A DNA stretch of 64,000 nt from Shinisaurus crocodilurus (Eukaryota; Chordata; Lepidosauria; Squamata; Shinisauridae), in NCBI GenBank assembly GCA_021292165.1, contig CM037877.1, positions 127,352,402 through 127,416,401 of the forward strand, read 5' to 3'. This document shows, piece after piece, positions 41,196 to 51,389 of the stretch. Below the pieces are notes generated by a model. The model did not search any database, was not told the DNA's origin, and was given only the letters and a program-made list of their open reading frames with translations. Numbering within the stretch: the stretch's first letter is position 1; every line of letters starts with the position of its first letter. The position numbers and the translations under genes were made by a program.

Positions 41196-42315
41196 CTCCC
41201 ACAGAACTGCAACTGTCAGGGATTAAACCTGGGACCTTCCACATGTAGAATCATAGAGTTGGAAGGGGCCATGTGAGCCATTGAGTCCAACCTCCTGCTC
41301 AGGTCAGGAATCCATTTCAAAGCACCCTGACAGATGGCTGTCCAATCGCTGCTTGAATGCGACCGGAGAGCCCACCACCGCCCTGGGCCATTGGTTCAAT
41401 TGTCTGACTGCTCTGACCATTAGGAAGTTTTTCAACTGAAATCTGCCATCCTGTAACTTAAGCCTGTTATTTTGTATCCTACGTCTTGAATGAGAACAGG
41501 TTGTGGCCCTCTTCTGTGTCACAACCCATTAGATACTTGAAGAGTGCTATCATATCTCCTCTCAGTCTTCTCTTCTCAAGGCTAAACATACCCAGTTCCT
41601 TCAATCTTTCCTCCTAGGACTTACGTAGTTTCTAGTCCCCTGATCATCTTTGTTGCCCTTCTCTGAACTTATTCCAATTTATCTAAAATCTTCTCAAAGT
41701 GTGGTGACCAGAACTGGATATAGTATTTGAGGTGAGGTCTGAGCAGAGCAGAACAGAGTGGAACTATTACTTCCCATGATTTTGAAACTATACTATTGAT
41801 GCAACCTAAAATAGCATTTGCCTTTTTTGCAGCCACATCACTCTACTGACTCATATTCAGCTTGTGATCAACTACAATTGCAAGATCCTTTTCATACGTA
41901 CTATTGCCAAGCCAGGTGTCCCCCACCTTATACCTGTGCACTTGATTTCTTCTTCCTAAATGAAGGACTTTGCACACATCTCTGCTAAATTTCATTCTCT
42001 TATATTCTGCCCAGTTTTCTAACCTGTCAAGTTTGTTTTGAATTTTTTCCCTGTCTTCTAAGGTATTAGCTATCCCACCCAATTTTGTGTCATCAGCAAA
42101 TTTGATAAGACTCCCCCCACCTCTCCCAGTCATTAATAAAAATGTTGACAAGTACAAGGCCCAGCACCAAACCTTATGGCACCCTGCTCAATACCTCCCT
42201 CCAGTTTGATGACGAACCATTGATGAGCACTCTTTGAGTACAGTTCTACATCCAGCTGTGGATCATCCTAGCAGTGTAGTGCCATCCAGCCCATACTTAA
42301 CTAGCTTGCTGATCA

Positions 42316-42319
42316 GAAT

Positions 42320-42363
<44 letters not shown>
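42316..42363. repeat. (ATC)n microsatellite at SINE tail
   Basis: About fifteen ATC units between CR1 sequence and the 3' end of the CORE-SINE. Probably grew from the SINE tail. Confidence 0.95.
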
Positions 42364-42364
<1 letters not shown>

Positions 42365-42590
42365 TATTATATTTATACCCCACCTTTTTTCCTGGAAGGA
42401 ACCCAAGGCGGCTTACATAATCCTCTTCCTTCTCTCCATTTTATCCTCACAACAACCCTGTGAGGTAGGTTAGGCTGAGAGTTAGTGACTGGCCCAAAGT
42501 CACCCAGTGAGTTTCATGGCTGAGCGGGGAGTAGAACCCGGATCTCCCGAGTCCCAGTCCAACACTCTCACCACTACGCCACACTGGCTC
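42364..42590 (-). mobile_element. CORE-SINE (MIR-like) inserted in CR1 RT region
   Basis: Full-length: minus-strand head GAGCCAGTGTGGCGTAGTGG, B-box-like GGTTCTACTCC, CORE GTGACTTTGGGCCAGTCACT, TTGTTGTGAGGATAAAATGG, and tail GCCGCCTTGGGTTCCTTCCA. CR1 coding sequence resumes directly at 42591 (ATGGGACACTTTGTCAAATG). Confidence 0.8.
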
Positions 42591-43505
42591 ATGGGACACT
42601 TTGTCAAATGCTTTGCTGAATTCAAGAGATATTAATTTTCACAGCATCTCCACAATCTACTAAGGACATTACCTGATCAAAAAATGAAATAAGATTAGTC
42701 TGGTAGGATTTGTTCTTGACAAATCCATGCTGGCTTCCAGAGATCAGTGGATTAGTGGTAAGGTGCCTACAGATCAAATGCTTTATTTGCTGCTCTACAA
42801 TCTTCCCAGGTATTGATATCAGACTGACTGGTCTATACTTCCCTGGATCTTCCTTTTTGCCCTTTCTGAAGATAGGGATAACATCTGCCCTCCTCCAGTC
42901 TCTAGTATTTCACCCATTCTCCAGGATTTCTTAAAGGTTCTAAGAGTCCATCCACTAGCCCCTTCAACACCCTAGGACATAATTCATCTGAGCATGAATT
43001 TACCTAACATGCTTAGATATTCCCTGACCATCTCTCTTTCAGCCTCAAGCTTCACACCTACCCCTTCAGCCTGTTTGTCACATATGCCAGATGGAACACA
43101 ATTGTTCTTCCGGGAGAAGAGCAAGCCAAAATATGAGTTGAGCAGTTCTTGTGTTTTCTTCATCAACTGTCAGCATTTTGCCATCTTTACTAAGCAGCTG
43201 GTGTACCATTACTTTTGTCCTCCCTTTACTTTGAACATATCCGAAGAAGTTCTTTTTGTTCTCAGCATCCTTCACCAACCCATGCTCATTCTGAGCTTCA
43301 GCCTTCCTGATACCCTCTCTGCAATTCCAGGCTCTCTGCCTGTACACTTCCTTAGTGACCTGTCCTTCCTTCTACCTCCTATATGTGCCCTTCATAAAGC
43401 ACGTAAAGCATTAGCTGTGGTCTCTGTGCAGAAGTGCCTTGTGTACCAATGTGAGTCATGCCCAGATGCGCCCAGCCCTAGCTCCTCCCAAGGTTGCCAG
43501 GTACA

Positions 43506-43684
43506 GGCCTGTGGTTTACGCTGACTCAGCTTGTCTGAGTGTGGAAAGCTAAGCAGGGTCAAGCCTGGTTATTACTTGGATGGGAGACCCCTCCTCTAGT
43601 TTCCTGCATTGAGCAGGGGGTTGGACTCGATAGCCTTGTAGGCTCCTTCCAACTCTATCTATGAAATTTATGAAATCTATGAAA
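43506..43684 (+). mobile_element. 5S rRNA-derived SINE with CR1-like tail
   Basis: GGCCTGTGGTTTACGCTGAC, CAGCTTGTCTGAGTGTGG, AAAGCTAAGCAGGGTCAAGC, ACTTGGATGGGAGACC, CTCCTCTAGTTTCCTGCATT, GGGGGTTGGACTCGATAGCC, then ATCTATGAAATTTATGAAA-type units. The junction after GGGAGACC is identical to the copies at 13474 and 39558. Confidence 0.8.
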
Positions 43685-46600
43685 TCCCCTGCCACACCCT
43701 AGGAATCCAGTAGTTTGACTGAGTCCCCTATGTCTAGGGGCTTGGACCCTGTTCTGGTAGCAGTGAAATTTTACTCCATTTTGCTGGCATTCAACGGAAG
43801 CAGCTATCTGTAGTACCCCCTCCCCCATGCCAGAACTCAGCACTCTTGACACTTACCCTGCTTCAGAGCTGCATTAAAGTCAAGCAGTGGGAAGGCTGGT
43901 GCTCACAGTAGGTGCAGACTGAGAGACCCATCCTGGAAGCAGAGTTGCAGCTCCAAAGGAAAAGGTGAGTTAAGTATCTCTGAGCCGGCATGTGCATGTG
44001 ATTAAAATGCACTGTTTGTTTTACTTAAGCACAACAGTCAGAGAGAGTTACAGGGCAGTGAGCTAGAAAATAACATTTACAGAAACAACACTGCTGCCGC
44101 CAAGTTCCCTGACCTTTCCAAACCTCATTATTTCACACTTTGTACACACGTCCCTGGCAAGGGGGAAGGGGGTGCTGGGAGATATGTGGGTAAATGGCAG
44201 GAGATGGAGAACGGCCCCCAGCCCAGACCCTCTGACTGACTTATCTGGCATACCCCTCCCCTCCAGCTACTTTCACACTGGCATGCCTGTTGCTGCTGCA
44301 GATTGATGCATGGTGGCGCTGCAATGCTATGTGACATAACACACTCTTGCTCTGCAGCTTGCTGGCAACCCGCGCTGTACATATTCCAGCGACACTCAAA
44401 CAGGCTGGACTAGCCTGAGTGGTGGCATGGAGAAAGGATGCAGAATGAACAGGCCAGAGAGCTGATCCTTGGGCGAGAAGTGAAGGAGTCAGATAATAAA
44501 ATATTTCAACAGCCACACCAAAATGTAGTGTTAAAAGAGATACCGAAACCCATCACCTTTCAGAAAACCTACCTTATGCAGGGTCTCAATTATTCACCCA
44601 CAGACACCGTGGGCCATCAGTCCCCCATGCTGCTCTTCCCCTTGGTGACTGCATTTCTTTCCCTGCAACCCCCTCCTCAACAGCCTCTTTTGTTAGGGGG
44701 GGGACCTGTACCCCACAAATATACCATTCCCTACTGTGGACATGTCCCAGTTGCAGGTACATACAAAGAAAAAGGAGCTCATTCCAGACCAATAAGTAAA
44801 GTTGGACCTTTAAAATGGTAAAAATAAAAAAAACAACCCCAAAAAACTTCCAGGTGGAACAAGGGGGAAAACTGAGGCAGGCAGGCTAGGGGATGCTGCC
44901 TGGCAGAACCCAGTGGAGCAGGGTTGGAGTTAGTTGGTATCATGTTGAAGAAGCATAAGAAGAATGAAGAAGCATTGGCATAAGTAAAAAAAAAAAATCA
45001 CCACAGTTAAACCACTTCCCCCCCACAGAAATCCCGGGCAAACGGAACACAAGGTCATCTAGCTTCAGTAGTATAATACCTAAAGCCCTTCTAAACCCTG
45101 CTGATAGGCACTTAAAACCAAGTTTCTTTCTGTCTTGCTAGGGCAGCCTTTCCCTCACAGCAGGCTGCAGATTACAGCAAGGCGCCTAAAAACAATAATC
45201 CTCTTGAATGGGCCCCTCTATGATGAATCAACTGCACACGGTACCTTTTCCCTAGCAAAGGAAACAGGGCATAGGAAACCAGGGCTCCATCAACTGAGCA
45301 GAGTGTGTTGCTGGGGGATCCCTGCCCCGCGCTCTGGGCTGGCTCCTCCACTTAGCAACAGCCTCCTCAGCAGAGAACAATCCATCCATAGCAACAGTTG
45401 CTAAGCTCCCGTGCATGGACTCCCAAGTTTCAATTCCCACCAAACCTTCACAGCTGGGAACTTGTTTACACACAATTACTACTCCATAATAAGTGCACAA
45501 TAACAAAGGGCAGATCTACATTACACTGTTGTCAAGTTAGCAGAACAGTACTGCTATATTCACATTCTGCAGTCCCTACTCACAGGGCACACTCTCGTTA
45601 AATGTACAGCACTCATCCCGGTTTGCCACCCCACACCTAACTCCGTAGTGGTAGAACTGGGCATTGCCTTGAGCAGGGTTTTTTTTTTTTTTTTAATTGC
45701 TTCGTCATCTCTGTACAGGTGCGAATGAGCACAGGAGCTCATTAAAAAGAGAGAGGAAAAAGCTCTTCTTGCCCCTTACCAAAAAAGGAGAAGGATGCTG
45801 CAGCTGCCGCCACCAACCTCCTGCGGGGTCGGGGTGAAGCCAGCAGGATCAGTGCACCGCACCCCTCCACCCAAATGCAATTTCCCGAAGCAGTGTTCCT
45901 CCCATTCTGAGTTTCCCAAGCACAAGGCTCCTGTTAAATCAATGTGATACAGTTGGGAATAAGGGCATTGGAAAGAATGTGATTTACTTCTGAGCAGACA
46001 TGCCTTTTACAGCTCCCTGCTCTTCGGGCAATGGGGGTGAACACGGCTGTTAAAAAAAGGGTGGAAAGCCTCCCGCTCCTGTCCCCTCTCAAACTCCATG
46101 GCGGTTATTTTGGGGGTGCTGCCTTTCACATGCAGGGGAAACAGCCATTTAAGAAGTAGAGGGTTTTTTGTTTCTGGTCTGCCGCTTATGTGGCAGTGCA
46201 CACAAGCGCAGGAACGAAATTGTTTTTTAAAAAACAAAACAAAAAAACAGCGACACACAATTCCGCAAAGCAGCCTGCTCGGAGCTGCGGAGCTGCGCAG
46301 GTATGTTTACATACCAAAAAAAATAAATGATTAAGAAGCTTCCGGGGAAGAAGTCGAACTGCCGCACAACAACAAATGGTGGATACCTCTCTTCCCCACC
46401 AACTTGGGAGACACACGTGATGCCTCATTCCCCCCGCCCCTCGAAAACTATTGGCTAACTCCAGTGACGACACTTTCATGGCCACACCTTGGAAGGCCAA
46501 CGACAGCACAAGTTTAGCACACACTAGCCGCGTACTGCGACAGTGAACCGCAATAACTAAAAAAAACATGGTAAACATAAACCTGGTCCGGGAAATTCCA

Positions 46601-47068
46601 GAAGAAACAAAGAACGATCATGCAGGACTACCGCGACCGGGATGGAAAAGTGCCCTGCAAGTCACGGCAGCAATACAGCACTGCAATAAACCTTAGGTGG
46701 GGATCCGGCGAAAGTCTCTATGACAGAATATGGCTGGCTGGCGTATTGTTGGGGTGGGGGAAGAGAAGAGGTGAACCCATTATTGGGCACACATTACTGG
46801 TACGAGGGACAGGAGTCAAAACTGGTGCTTAATTTCTCAGAGGAGAAGCCACAACTCCAGCCTACCTGGAAGTCACAACCTCTGGTTCGGAACCCCACCC
46901 CACCCTTAACATCACAGATGTATTCGGGCTGACCAGTTATTATACTGATGGTGGTGGGGCGGCCAGTAGTGTCACTAGTGTGTGGCAATGGCAGCTGCCC
47001 TGGCTGCAGCCTGGACAGGGCCACACAATAGGCATCAAATATCTGAGCCTGCGAGCCCGAGGTGTTAG
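43685..47068. other. No confirmed gene; CpG-richer zone 46260-46720
   Basis: Mostly unassigned non-coding DNA. A poly-T run lies at 45680-45695. 46260-46720 is richer in CpG and contains CCCCGCCCC, an inverted CCAAT box (ATTGGCTAA) and CACGTG, so it could be a promoter. An ATG in CTCCATGGCGG (46098) opens an ORF that meets a possible splice donor (CGCAG followed by GTATGT, about 46300), but the peptide is unrecognised. I do not call a gene. Confidence 0.35.
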
Positions 47069-47076
47069 ATTAGAAT

Positions 47077-47183
47077 CAGTGTTCTCCAACCTTGGGTCCC
47101 CAGATGTTTTTGGCCTACAACTCCCAGCATGCCCCAGCCAGCGTAGCCAAAAACATCTGGGGACCCAAGGTTGGAGAACACTG
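47077..47183. mobile_element. Family C hAT-like foldback MITE, 107 bp
   Basis: Ends CAGTGTTCTCCAACCTTGGG and its complement. The left arm has CTACAACTCCCAGCATGCC (47115-47133); the right arm is shortened and lost that block. Flanks share GATTAGA with one offset base, so the 8-bp duplication is imperfect. Confidence 0.75.
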
Positions 47184-48002
47184 GATTAGATAATGTCTGC
47201 AAGGCGCCACAGGCCAGCAGAGTTCTCTTTCTGCGTTATGATTTATGCTCATTTAGGCCCATTTAGGCTGGGCGAAGCCTTCCTTGTTTTTATGCTGCAC
47301 TATGTTAAATTGACCTCTCGCAGCTCAAGGTCACGGTGAATGATCTCCCTCCTTTCCCTGACTCAGGAATGAGTCCTTGGAGCTCCCCTACCCAACAGGC
47401 AGCAAAGGGGGGGGGGAATCTTCTAACCGCTTGCCTTTGCCTCTTTGCTGTGCTCAGCAGGTGGCCCCCATTCCCATTCCTAGAAATTCTCAAACCCTCT
47501 TAATGCTTTGTCATTTAAATGTAATCAATTCCATTCTCCTGCAGCAAGGAAATGAGCTGGGTTTGCTTGTGGGTTTGCCCACATGTGCTTAAGTGGAGCT
47601 GGTGCAGGCACATAGTCGCTTAGCAGCTATTCCTGATGGCTGCTGCACCTCACCAATAAAAAATAAAAAAAGCACTTGGTAGAAGGAGAAGGAAAATGTC
47701 CTCCCTGAATTGATTTAAATTACGCTTTGATTGGGAACAGATGTAAGAGATAATGGTAGCAAGACAGGTACCCGTGAAGAGGTGGTGCTGCAGACTGGCA
47801 GGGCCCAGAAAGTCTGATGTCTTATTTATTCCGTGCAGTGAGCGATGGATCCTAGGAGTGCAAGGGCTGCTGGCTGAGCTGTCCTCCTCTCCACGATTAG
47901 GCTGGGTTTAGCTCAGTGGCTCCCAAAGCTGGTGGAGGTGGCTTCCCTATGAGACGAGAGCTGTTTCCAGGAAGGCCTTGACTCCCACTTAAGCTGCCTC
48001 CC
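47184..48002. other. No recognisable feature
   Basis: Non-coding. G-run near 47406-47415, short A-rich tract near 47658-47670. No repeat ends or coding-like ORF identified. Confidence 0.5.
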
Positions 48003-48853
48003 CAAAGAATCACAGAAAAGTAGAGTTGGAAGGGGCCTATAAGGCCATCAAGTCCAACCCCCTGCTCAATGCAGGAATCCAAGTCAAAGCATCCCTGACA
48101 GATGCTCAAGTTACAGGGACCCAGATTCCACCTAAACATCAGGAAAAATTTCCTGAGTTAGAGCAAAATGCCAATTGAATTAACTACCTAGGGAGGTGGT
48201 GGGCTCTCCCACTCTGGAGGCATTCAAGGTGCAGCTGCTGATTCTATGAATCTGGGTTCCTGTAACTTGAGCCCATTATTCCGTGTCTTGCAAACTGGGA
48301 TGATCGAGAAGAGATCCTGGCCCTCCTCTTCGTGACAACCCTTCAAGTACTGGAAGAGTGCGATCATATCTCCCCTCAGCCTCCTCTTCTGAAGGCTAAA
48401 CATGCCCAGTTCTTTCAGTCTCTCCTCATAGGGCCTTGTTTCCAGTCTCTTTATCATCTTTGTTGCCCTCCTCTGAACCCTTTCCAGTTTGTCTACATCC
48501 TTCTGAAAGTGTGGTGCCCAGAACTGGATGCAGTACAGTAATATCTTGGATTGCAAGCATAATTTGTTCCGGAACCGTGCTTGTAATCCAGAGCACTTGT
48601 ATATCAAAGCGAAATTCCCCCAAAGAAATTTGAACACATATTTTTAATTTAAGCTGCAATAAAGAATGATAGTGTAAAGTCTTCATTTTTCTTGACCGTA
48701 CTGCATTACTTGTATTGCAAGACGTCGCTTGTTTATCAAGTTAAAATTTATTTTAAAAATTTGCTTGTCTTGCAAAACACTTGCAGAGCAAGTTACTTGC
48801 AATCCAAGGTTTTTCTTGTACTCAAGATGAGGCCTAACCAGTGCTGAGTAAAG
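48003..48853 (-). mobile_element. CR1 LINE fragment with internal inversion and MITE insertion
   Basis: 48003-48100 is minus-strand CR1 3' end. 48101-48238 is the adjoining CR1 segment in plus orientation (CTCAAGTTACAGGGACCCAG, ATTCCACCTAAACATCAGG, GGAGGCATTCAAGGTGCAGC). 48245-48535 and 48819-48853 return to minus orientation, coding [20 protein letters not shown] and [20 protein letters not shown]. 48536-48818 is a mariner-like MITE. Confidence 0.8.
48536..48818 (-). mobile_element. Tc1/mariner (Tigger-like) MITE inserted in CR1
   Basis: Starts CAGTAATATCTTGGATTGCA and ends TTGCAATCCAAGG with a degenerate tip. TA flanks both sides (48534-48535 and 48819-48820), and the CR1 sequence is continuous across it (GGATGCAGTA...TACTCAAGATGAGGCC). 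At 283 bp it is longer than its relatives because of an extra AATAAAGAATGATAG-type segment. Confidence 0.8.
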
Positions 48854-49352
48854 GGGGAGGAAGTGGCAGGATGGGGGAATTTGTCAATTTTGGTTTCTCT
48901 TCATTTCTCATTTTTCCAATCTTAAGTTGGGTTCATCTTGAACTTTGAGAATTTTTCCAGTCTTAAGTTCAGCTTGTCAGGAACTTTGAGAATGTTTAAA
49001 TACAAAGTTTGCATGAAAATACATAAATATTTTGTGCACATTTTAAATACATGCACATTTTTGCAAGCATTTTTCCTAAAATAATGCATTTATTTAAAAA
49101 AAGGTATCTTCCCTAATATACCCATTTTTGTACACATTGTTTCACTGGAGAACTCCATTGCAACATTTGGAGAAATGTGAATTCTGAAGGATAACTGGGT
49201 TTTGGTTTGCATAATTGTTTTGAAAATGCAAAATTAGGTAAATTAGCTTAAAATGCAAAGAGAACTAATTTCTCCCCCATCGCCAGTGGCAGCAGCAGTG
49301 GTCATCATAAGATACATCCCTGAGTGACCAGAGAAATTTATGTCAGTGGGGA
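48854..49352. other. AT-rich unassigned repeat-like sequence
   Basis: Repeated CAATCTTAAGTTGGG/CAGTCTTAAGTTCAGC and TTTAAATAC/ATTTTAAATACATGC blocks, similar in style to 30840-31180. No coding-like ORF, no termini found. Confidence 0.4.
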
Positions 49353-49354
49353 TA

Positions 49355-49605
49355 CAGTAATACCTTGGACTGCAAGTAACTTGGTTTGAGAGCGTTTTGC
49401 AAGACAAGCACATTTTTAAATATTTATTTAATTTTTTCTTGACTTGATATACAAGCGACGTCTTGCAATACAAGTACTGTAGTACGGCTTAAATTAAAAA
49501 TCTCTGTACAAATTTTTTTGGGGGGATTTCGTTTTGATATAAGAGTGTTTTGGATTACAAGCACATTTCCGGAACGAATTATGCTCTCAATCCAAGGCAT
49601 GACTG
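49355..49605 (+). mobile_element. Tc1/mariner (Tigger-like) MITE, 251 bp
   Basis: Starts CAGTAATACCTTGGACTGCA and ends CTCAATCCAAGGCATGACTG, with TA on both sides (49353-49354 and 49606-49607). Nearly colinear with 32224-32473, including CAAGCGACGTCTTGCAATAC and GTACGGCTTAAATTAAAAAT. Confidence 0.85.
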
Positions 49606-49607
49606 TA

Positions 49608-50516
49608 TTTTGCCAGTTTCAGGTCCTTTCCATTTGGCCGCAGGAGGCAGCAAGGATGAAGGAGCCGAACGAGATGCCTTCCTTGGGCACCGATTTTACA
49701 GAACCACGGGCTTAGCAGGTACCTGGACAAAGTAAGGCTAGTTCTGGAAGTATGCTACGGATCCTTTGACTGGGGCTGCTTCCTGTGGCTCTGGAGCACG
49801 CTGTTCTCTTTGAAGCAAGAAACATGTGGCCACCCTCTTCCCATGTCAGGCTGAGTGGCAGTATGCCCATGCTGGGTGGCGTGCATGTGGAAGGCCAAGC
49901 TTGGCTGCCCACCTGCCCCCGCTTTCTCAGAACTGCTGAGTGGCAGAGAATATTGAAGAAAGCCAGAGCGGCACAAAAACACTGAAGCAGATGCTCTGTG
50001 ATATCGGTGTGGAGATGGTTTGGTCGCGGTGCTGTTGCTTCTCCTCCTCCTCCTCCTCCTCCGGCACCACCTGCAGTCAGTTCTCTGCTGATGCATATGA
50101 GACAGGACAGGGCCCCCGGCTTCACCCCAGCTGTTGGGTGGCTGGAGCCCCACTGCTGCTGCTCCTTGTCAGGCCTGCTTGCAGGTTTAATGACCTCTAC
50201 CATTTCCCACACCATGACCCTATTCAGAGGCCTTTCCTCTTTCCACCTTTAGCTCTAAAGGCAGATGAAAAGCACTGGAGCAGTACAGCAGCTTGGGTTT
50301 AAGCGACTGAAATGCACATGGAAGGGTGGAGCCTTTAGAATCTACACCACATTGTGCCCACTTCTTTCACTACCTCTTGGTAATCTGAACTTTTACTTAA
50401 CACACAAAGCATCATGTCAGAATTAATGTCAGACAAGTAGAAATCCAAATACAGCTCTGTACAGACTCATTGTAGGTCCTAAAAAGAAAAAGCCAGAAGC
50501 ATGATGGATTTATAAG
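49608..50516. other. No recognisable feature
   Basis: Non-coding. CTC trinucleotide run at about 50040-50061. ORFs crossing this run are low-complexity. This is the pre-insertion DNA into which the gypsy element landed. Confidence 0.5.
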
Positions 50517-50521
50517 TGAAG
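50517..50521. other. Target-site duplication TGAAG, left
   Basis: TGAAG directly before the 5' LTR and again at 56815-56819 directly after the 3' LTR: a 5-bp duplication typical of Ty3/gypsy integration. Confidence 0.9.
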
Positions 50522-50544
50522 TGTGGAGAAAGCCCAAACACCAG

Positions 50545-50546
<2 letters not shown>

Positions 50547-50580
<34 letters not shown>
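50547..50580. repeat. (CA)17 microsatellite inside 5' LTR
   Basis: 34-bp AC run that is part of the LTR. The 3' LTR copy at 56077-56108 has 16 units. Confidence 0.95.
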
Positions 50581-50582
<2 letters not shown>

Positions 50583-51146
50583 CCCCCCAGGGAGGGGGCG
50601 AGGGAGGAGGGATGAGATCACCGGGGAAGCAACCAGACAAGTCATCAGCCCCAACAAAGGAGGACCTCGGCGGAGATCCACAAAAGCCCAGGAAGAGTCA
50701 TCAAGGATCATCAAGCTATCAGGGCAGTCTCAAAGAGCTGCAGAGTATCAGTGCGTCACCCTCTTCCCGGGCAGGGATAAGCCCACGTGAACGAAGGGGG
50801 GCAGGCAGAAGCCCCCACCTGACCTGGAGGGCGGGGAAGCAGGAACTCAGGGGTAGAAAACCCCTCTCCCTTCCGGGTTTGGGTTGTTGGGGAACCACGG
50901 GTACGCCAGGTCTAGATCCACCTAAAAGCAAGCCGTCTGGGTACACCGGTCTCAGCCAGGAAGTGCCGATCGGGAGCTGGGCTGAAACTGACTAGAGTAC
51001 TGTCTTTGATGTGAGGATATTGACCTGATGCAATCTGCTAGCCGGGGAGCCTGCTCATTGGGTAAGACGCGAGTCAGCTAAAGTTGTGTTGACTGTAAAC
51101 GTATTACCAGAAGACTGCTAGTTCCGATCTGATTATTGTGTAAACA

Positions 51147-51152
51147 AATAAA
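51147..51152 (+). promoter_or_regulatory. LTR polyadenylation signal AATAAA
   Basis: AATAAA followed by a T/G-rich stretch (GGGTTGTGGTTTTTCCTCTT) about 20 bp on. The same signal lies at 56675-56680 in the 3' LTR, where it would end the genomic RNA. Confidence 0.6.
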
Positions 51153-51286
51153 AAGCCTTATTTGGGTATACAAAGGGTTGTGGTTTTTCCTCTTGTACTT
51201 GAAAGCCGATACGAGCCGTATTACTTTGCCGGTTAACCCTAGAGTTGCCGAACTCACGCAAAGGATCCGGTTGCTGATCCTTCACA

Positions 51287-51305
51287 TGGTGGCAGACGAC
51301 GGGAC
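51287..51305 (+). other. Primer-binding region
   Basis: TGGTGGCAGACGACGGGAC begins immediately after the CA end of the 5' LTR. The TGG start would pair with a tRNA 3' CCA. I cannot name the tRNA with confidence. Confidence 0.6.
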
Positions 51306-51389
51306 AATTGGAAACCACATTTGACAGGCGGAACTAGCAGGGCTTGGGGCAGGCTAGTAGATTGCTGGGGAGCACTCAGACCAAAGAAA

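Larger units (their letters stand above)
41248..43405 (-). mobile_element. CR1 LINE, 5'-truncated, about 2.1 kb, with nested SINE
   Basis: Minus-strand order: the pre-RT linker (43347-43078: ENKKNFFGYVQSKGR, LLSKDGKMLTVDEENTRTAQ); RT N-terminal part (TNLISFFDQVMSL-like, 42640-42700); CORE-SINE and ATC insertion; FADD active-site region ([20 protein letters not shown], 42050-42110); [13 protein letters not shown]-terminus; and a 3' UTR with CTATGATTCTA tail at 41248. The endonuclease is missing, and many frameshifts and stops occur. It is more diverged than the CR1 at 21744. Confidence 0.85.
50522..51286 (+). repeat. 5' LTR, 765 bp
   Basis: TGTGGAGAAAGCC...GATCCTTCACA. It carries a 17-unit CA microsatellite (50547-50580) and a poly(A) signal AATAAA at 51147-51152. 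I see six substitutions and one CA-unit difference from the 3' LTR. No convincing TATA box. A 159-codon ORF across it also occurs in the other LTR and looks like chance. Confidence 0.95.

Noticed and set aside
42316..42363. CRISPR-like or other regular array
   Set aside because: A trinucleotide microsatellite with no spacers, in a vertebrate genome.
49712..50215. 167-codon minus-strand ORF as a host gene
   Set aside because: Contains a Gly-rich stretch from the CTC trinucleotide run; a second overlapping frame is equally open.
50516..50995. 159-codon ORF across the 5' LTR (also at 56008-56523)
   Set aside because: It begins in the CA run, lies wholly in LTR sequence and has no domain. The repeat in both LTRs reflects LTR identity, not a gene.
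51321..51389. Upstream extension of the gag ORF to a TTG codon
   Set aside because: TTG is an unlikely start in a vertebrate. The first in-frame ATG at 51390 has a purine at -3 and gives a plausible gag N-terminus.
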